Assembly (NCBI GenBank): GCA_963575745.1
Contig: CAUYUJ010015262.1
Location: forward strand, 178,521 to 242,520
DNA: 64,000 bases
Origin: Prorocentrum cordatum
Taxonomy: Eukaryota > Sar > Dinophyceae > Prorocentrales > Prorocentraceae
Direction of reading: 5' to 3'
Both the position numbers and the translations under genes were made by a program. Positions 63,291-64,000 of the stretch are shown in pieces (position 1 is the stretch's first letter; each line of letters starts with the position of its first letter). The notes beneath the pieces were generated by a model. It was not told where the DNA came from. It saw only the letters and a list, made by a program, of their open reading frames with translations, and made no database searches.

Positions 63291-63556
63291 ATCACGTGGC
63301 GAAGTCACTCTGCCCCTCAGGGAGCAGGTCGAGGCCTGGGACCTCCCGCGCGCTGCGGAGTGCCACTACTTTTGGTACTTCGTGGCCGACCGGCTGCTGC
63401 GTGTGCCGTGCCCGCTCGACTACCGGGTGGTGCCGCCCGAGCTGCTGCGGACGGCGCCCTCGCTCGCACGGGCGGCGCCGGCGCTGGAGGCGTCCAGCTG
63501 CTGCTACGTCATCACGGCGGAGCCGATCGAGAGCCTGGAGCTCGGAGGGGGAGCAG
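63291..63556 (+). CDS. next exon of the unknown protein
   Basis: It reads GEVTLPLREQVEAWDLPRAA, ECHYFWYFVADRLLRVPCPL, DYRVVPPELLRTAPSLARAA and ALEASSCCYVITAEPIESLE, then enters inverted-repeat element B copy 2. Composition is balanced and clearly coding. No domain is recognised. Taken with 62716-63171 it gives a protein of at least 230 residues whose 3' part lies beyond the element or outside the window. Confidence 0.6.
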
Positions 63557-63567
63557 GTCCCCATGCC

Positions 63568-63692
63568 TCTACCCTTCGCCCGTTTTCCCCTTTTTGGGCC
63601 TCCCTGGAGGCCCTCGTCGCCGGCGCTGGATTCGCCCCGAAATCCTGGTCAGAACGCACCCCAGGAGAGGTCCTGTGAGGAGCGGTATCTGT
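63568..63692. mobile_element. element B-related repeat, copy 2
   Basis: Shares the interior of copy 1: CGTTTTCCCC, GGCGCTGGATTCGCCCCGAA, TCCTGGTCAGAACGCACCCC and AGGAGAGGTCCTG. The terminal repeats are not recognisable here, so it is decayed or partial. It lies between the last exon and the following sequence, presumably in an intron. Confidence 0.7.
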
Positions 63693-64000
63693 AACTTTTG
63701 GCCTCCTCAGGAGCCGTCCGCGGGAAGCAGCCGCGGGCGCAGGCGGATTCCGGGCGGCATCAACGGACCACCTCACCGATCATGGCCTGGCCCATGCTGG
63801 GCCTGGGATCGGGGACTCGGTCCTCCGGGGTCGGCCAGGGAAGCGTAGCGGTGAGGTGGTCGGTTGGCGTAGAGCGGCGACATGTCTACGTATCCGCTGC
63901 TCCCTGGCCAGGTCCATCCTGAACCCAGCAGCGCTGTATGCGCCACTCCCTCCTGGCTTGGCTAGGAGGGCGTACACACAGCCACTGGGTTTAGGATGGG
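63693..64000 (+). other. possible further exon or 3' flank, unresolved
   Basis: A 74-codon frame (63698-63922) contains VAVRWSVGVERRHVYVSAAP and ends in TGA. It may be the last exon of the gene upstream, but composition alone does not decide. A duplicated CCTCCTGGCTTGGCTAGGAGG palindrome-like word lies at 63949-63969. Confidence 0.25.

Overview
The window looks like nuclear DNA of a dinoflagellate. It is mostly GC-rich, gene-poor, and packed with simple-sequence tracts, satellites, inverted-repeat elements and broken non-LTR retrotransposons. The few credible genes are split into short exons whose flanks are triplet tracts (CTC, GGA or GTC). The LINE relics carry the RT-tail, Cys/His and RH-type C-terminal pattern that I associate with dinoflagellate LINEs. 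A microbial rhodopsin is also compatible with this group. The species cannot be fixed from the sequence. There is one 100-N scaffold gap at 41435-41534. No rRNA, tRNA or CRISPR array was seen.

Layout. 1-9.7 kb: an intron-like pyrimidine-rich stretch, then one large helicase gene (about 2068-8150) of UPF1-like superfamily 1. It is read in three successive frames, and its 3' flank is a 300-bp tandem repeat. 9.9-17.9 kb: a decamer repeat field, a 90-bp satellite, a 165-bp satellite, dispersed elements here named X, Y and Z joined by (TTG)n tracts, a 73-bp repeat and a GGCTGA-type hexamer minisatellite. 18.4-21.9 kb: a broken or multi-exon Ala/Glu-rich gene holding two inverted-repeat elements, a third element, then an AT-rich triplet field that switches into 600 bp of polypurine. 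22.5-23.8 kb: C-terminal part of a LINE. 24-31.3 kb: acidic low-complexity ORF, second and third copies of X/Y/Z, and a 12-bp minisatellite. This section ends in a CGACCCACC minisatellite with higher-order repeats. 31.4-34.7 kb: acidic/Lys-rich exon and another decamer field. 34.8-46.5 kb: GC-rich, no convincing gene, one possible RT relic, plus the gap. 46.6-51.2 kb: two short coiled-coil-like exons, two minus-strand LINE relics and a 154-bp near-perfect palindrome. 51.4-58.7 kb: further inverted-repeat elements, degenerate repeats and a second 90-bp satellite array. 58.8-61 kb: a tandem duplication with 1,310-bp offset. 61.3-63.9 kb: a microbial rhodopsin gene, followed by a multi-exon gene of unknown function.

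The most interesting item is the rhodopsin (61338-62534). It keeps the retinal lysine and the Asp four residues before it, but has His where bacteriorhodopsin has the Asp85 counterion (positions 85/89/96 read H/S/I). A soluble tail resembling a PAS-type sensor follows. It reads as a sensory or enzyme-type photoreceptor, not a classical proton pump. The next gene downstream, on the same strand, may encode another PAS-like fold. The rest of the window is mainly informative about repeat biology: at least three inverted-repeat (MITE-like) families with two copies each, several single-copy foldbacks, and composite X-Y-Z units.
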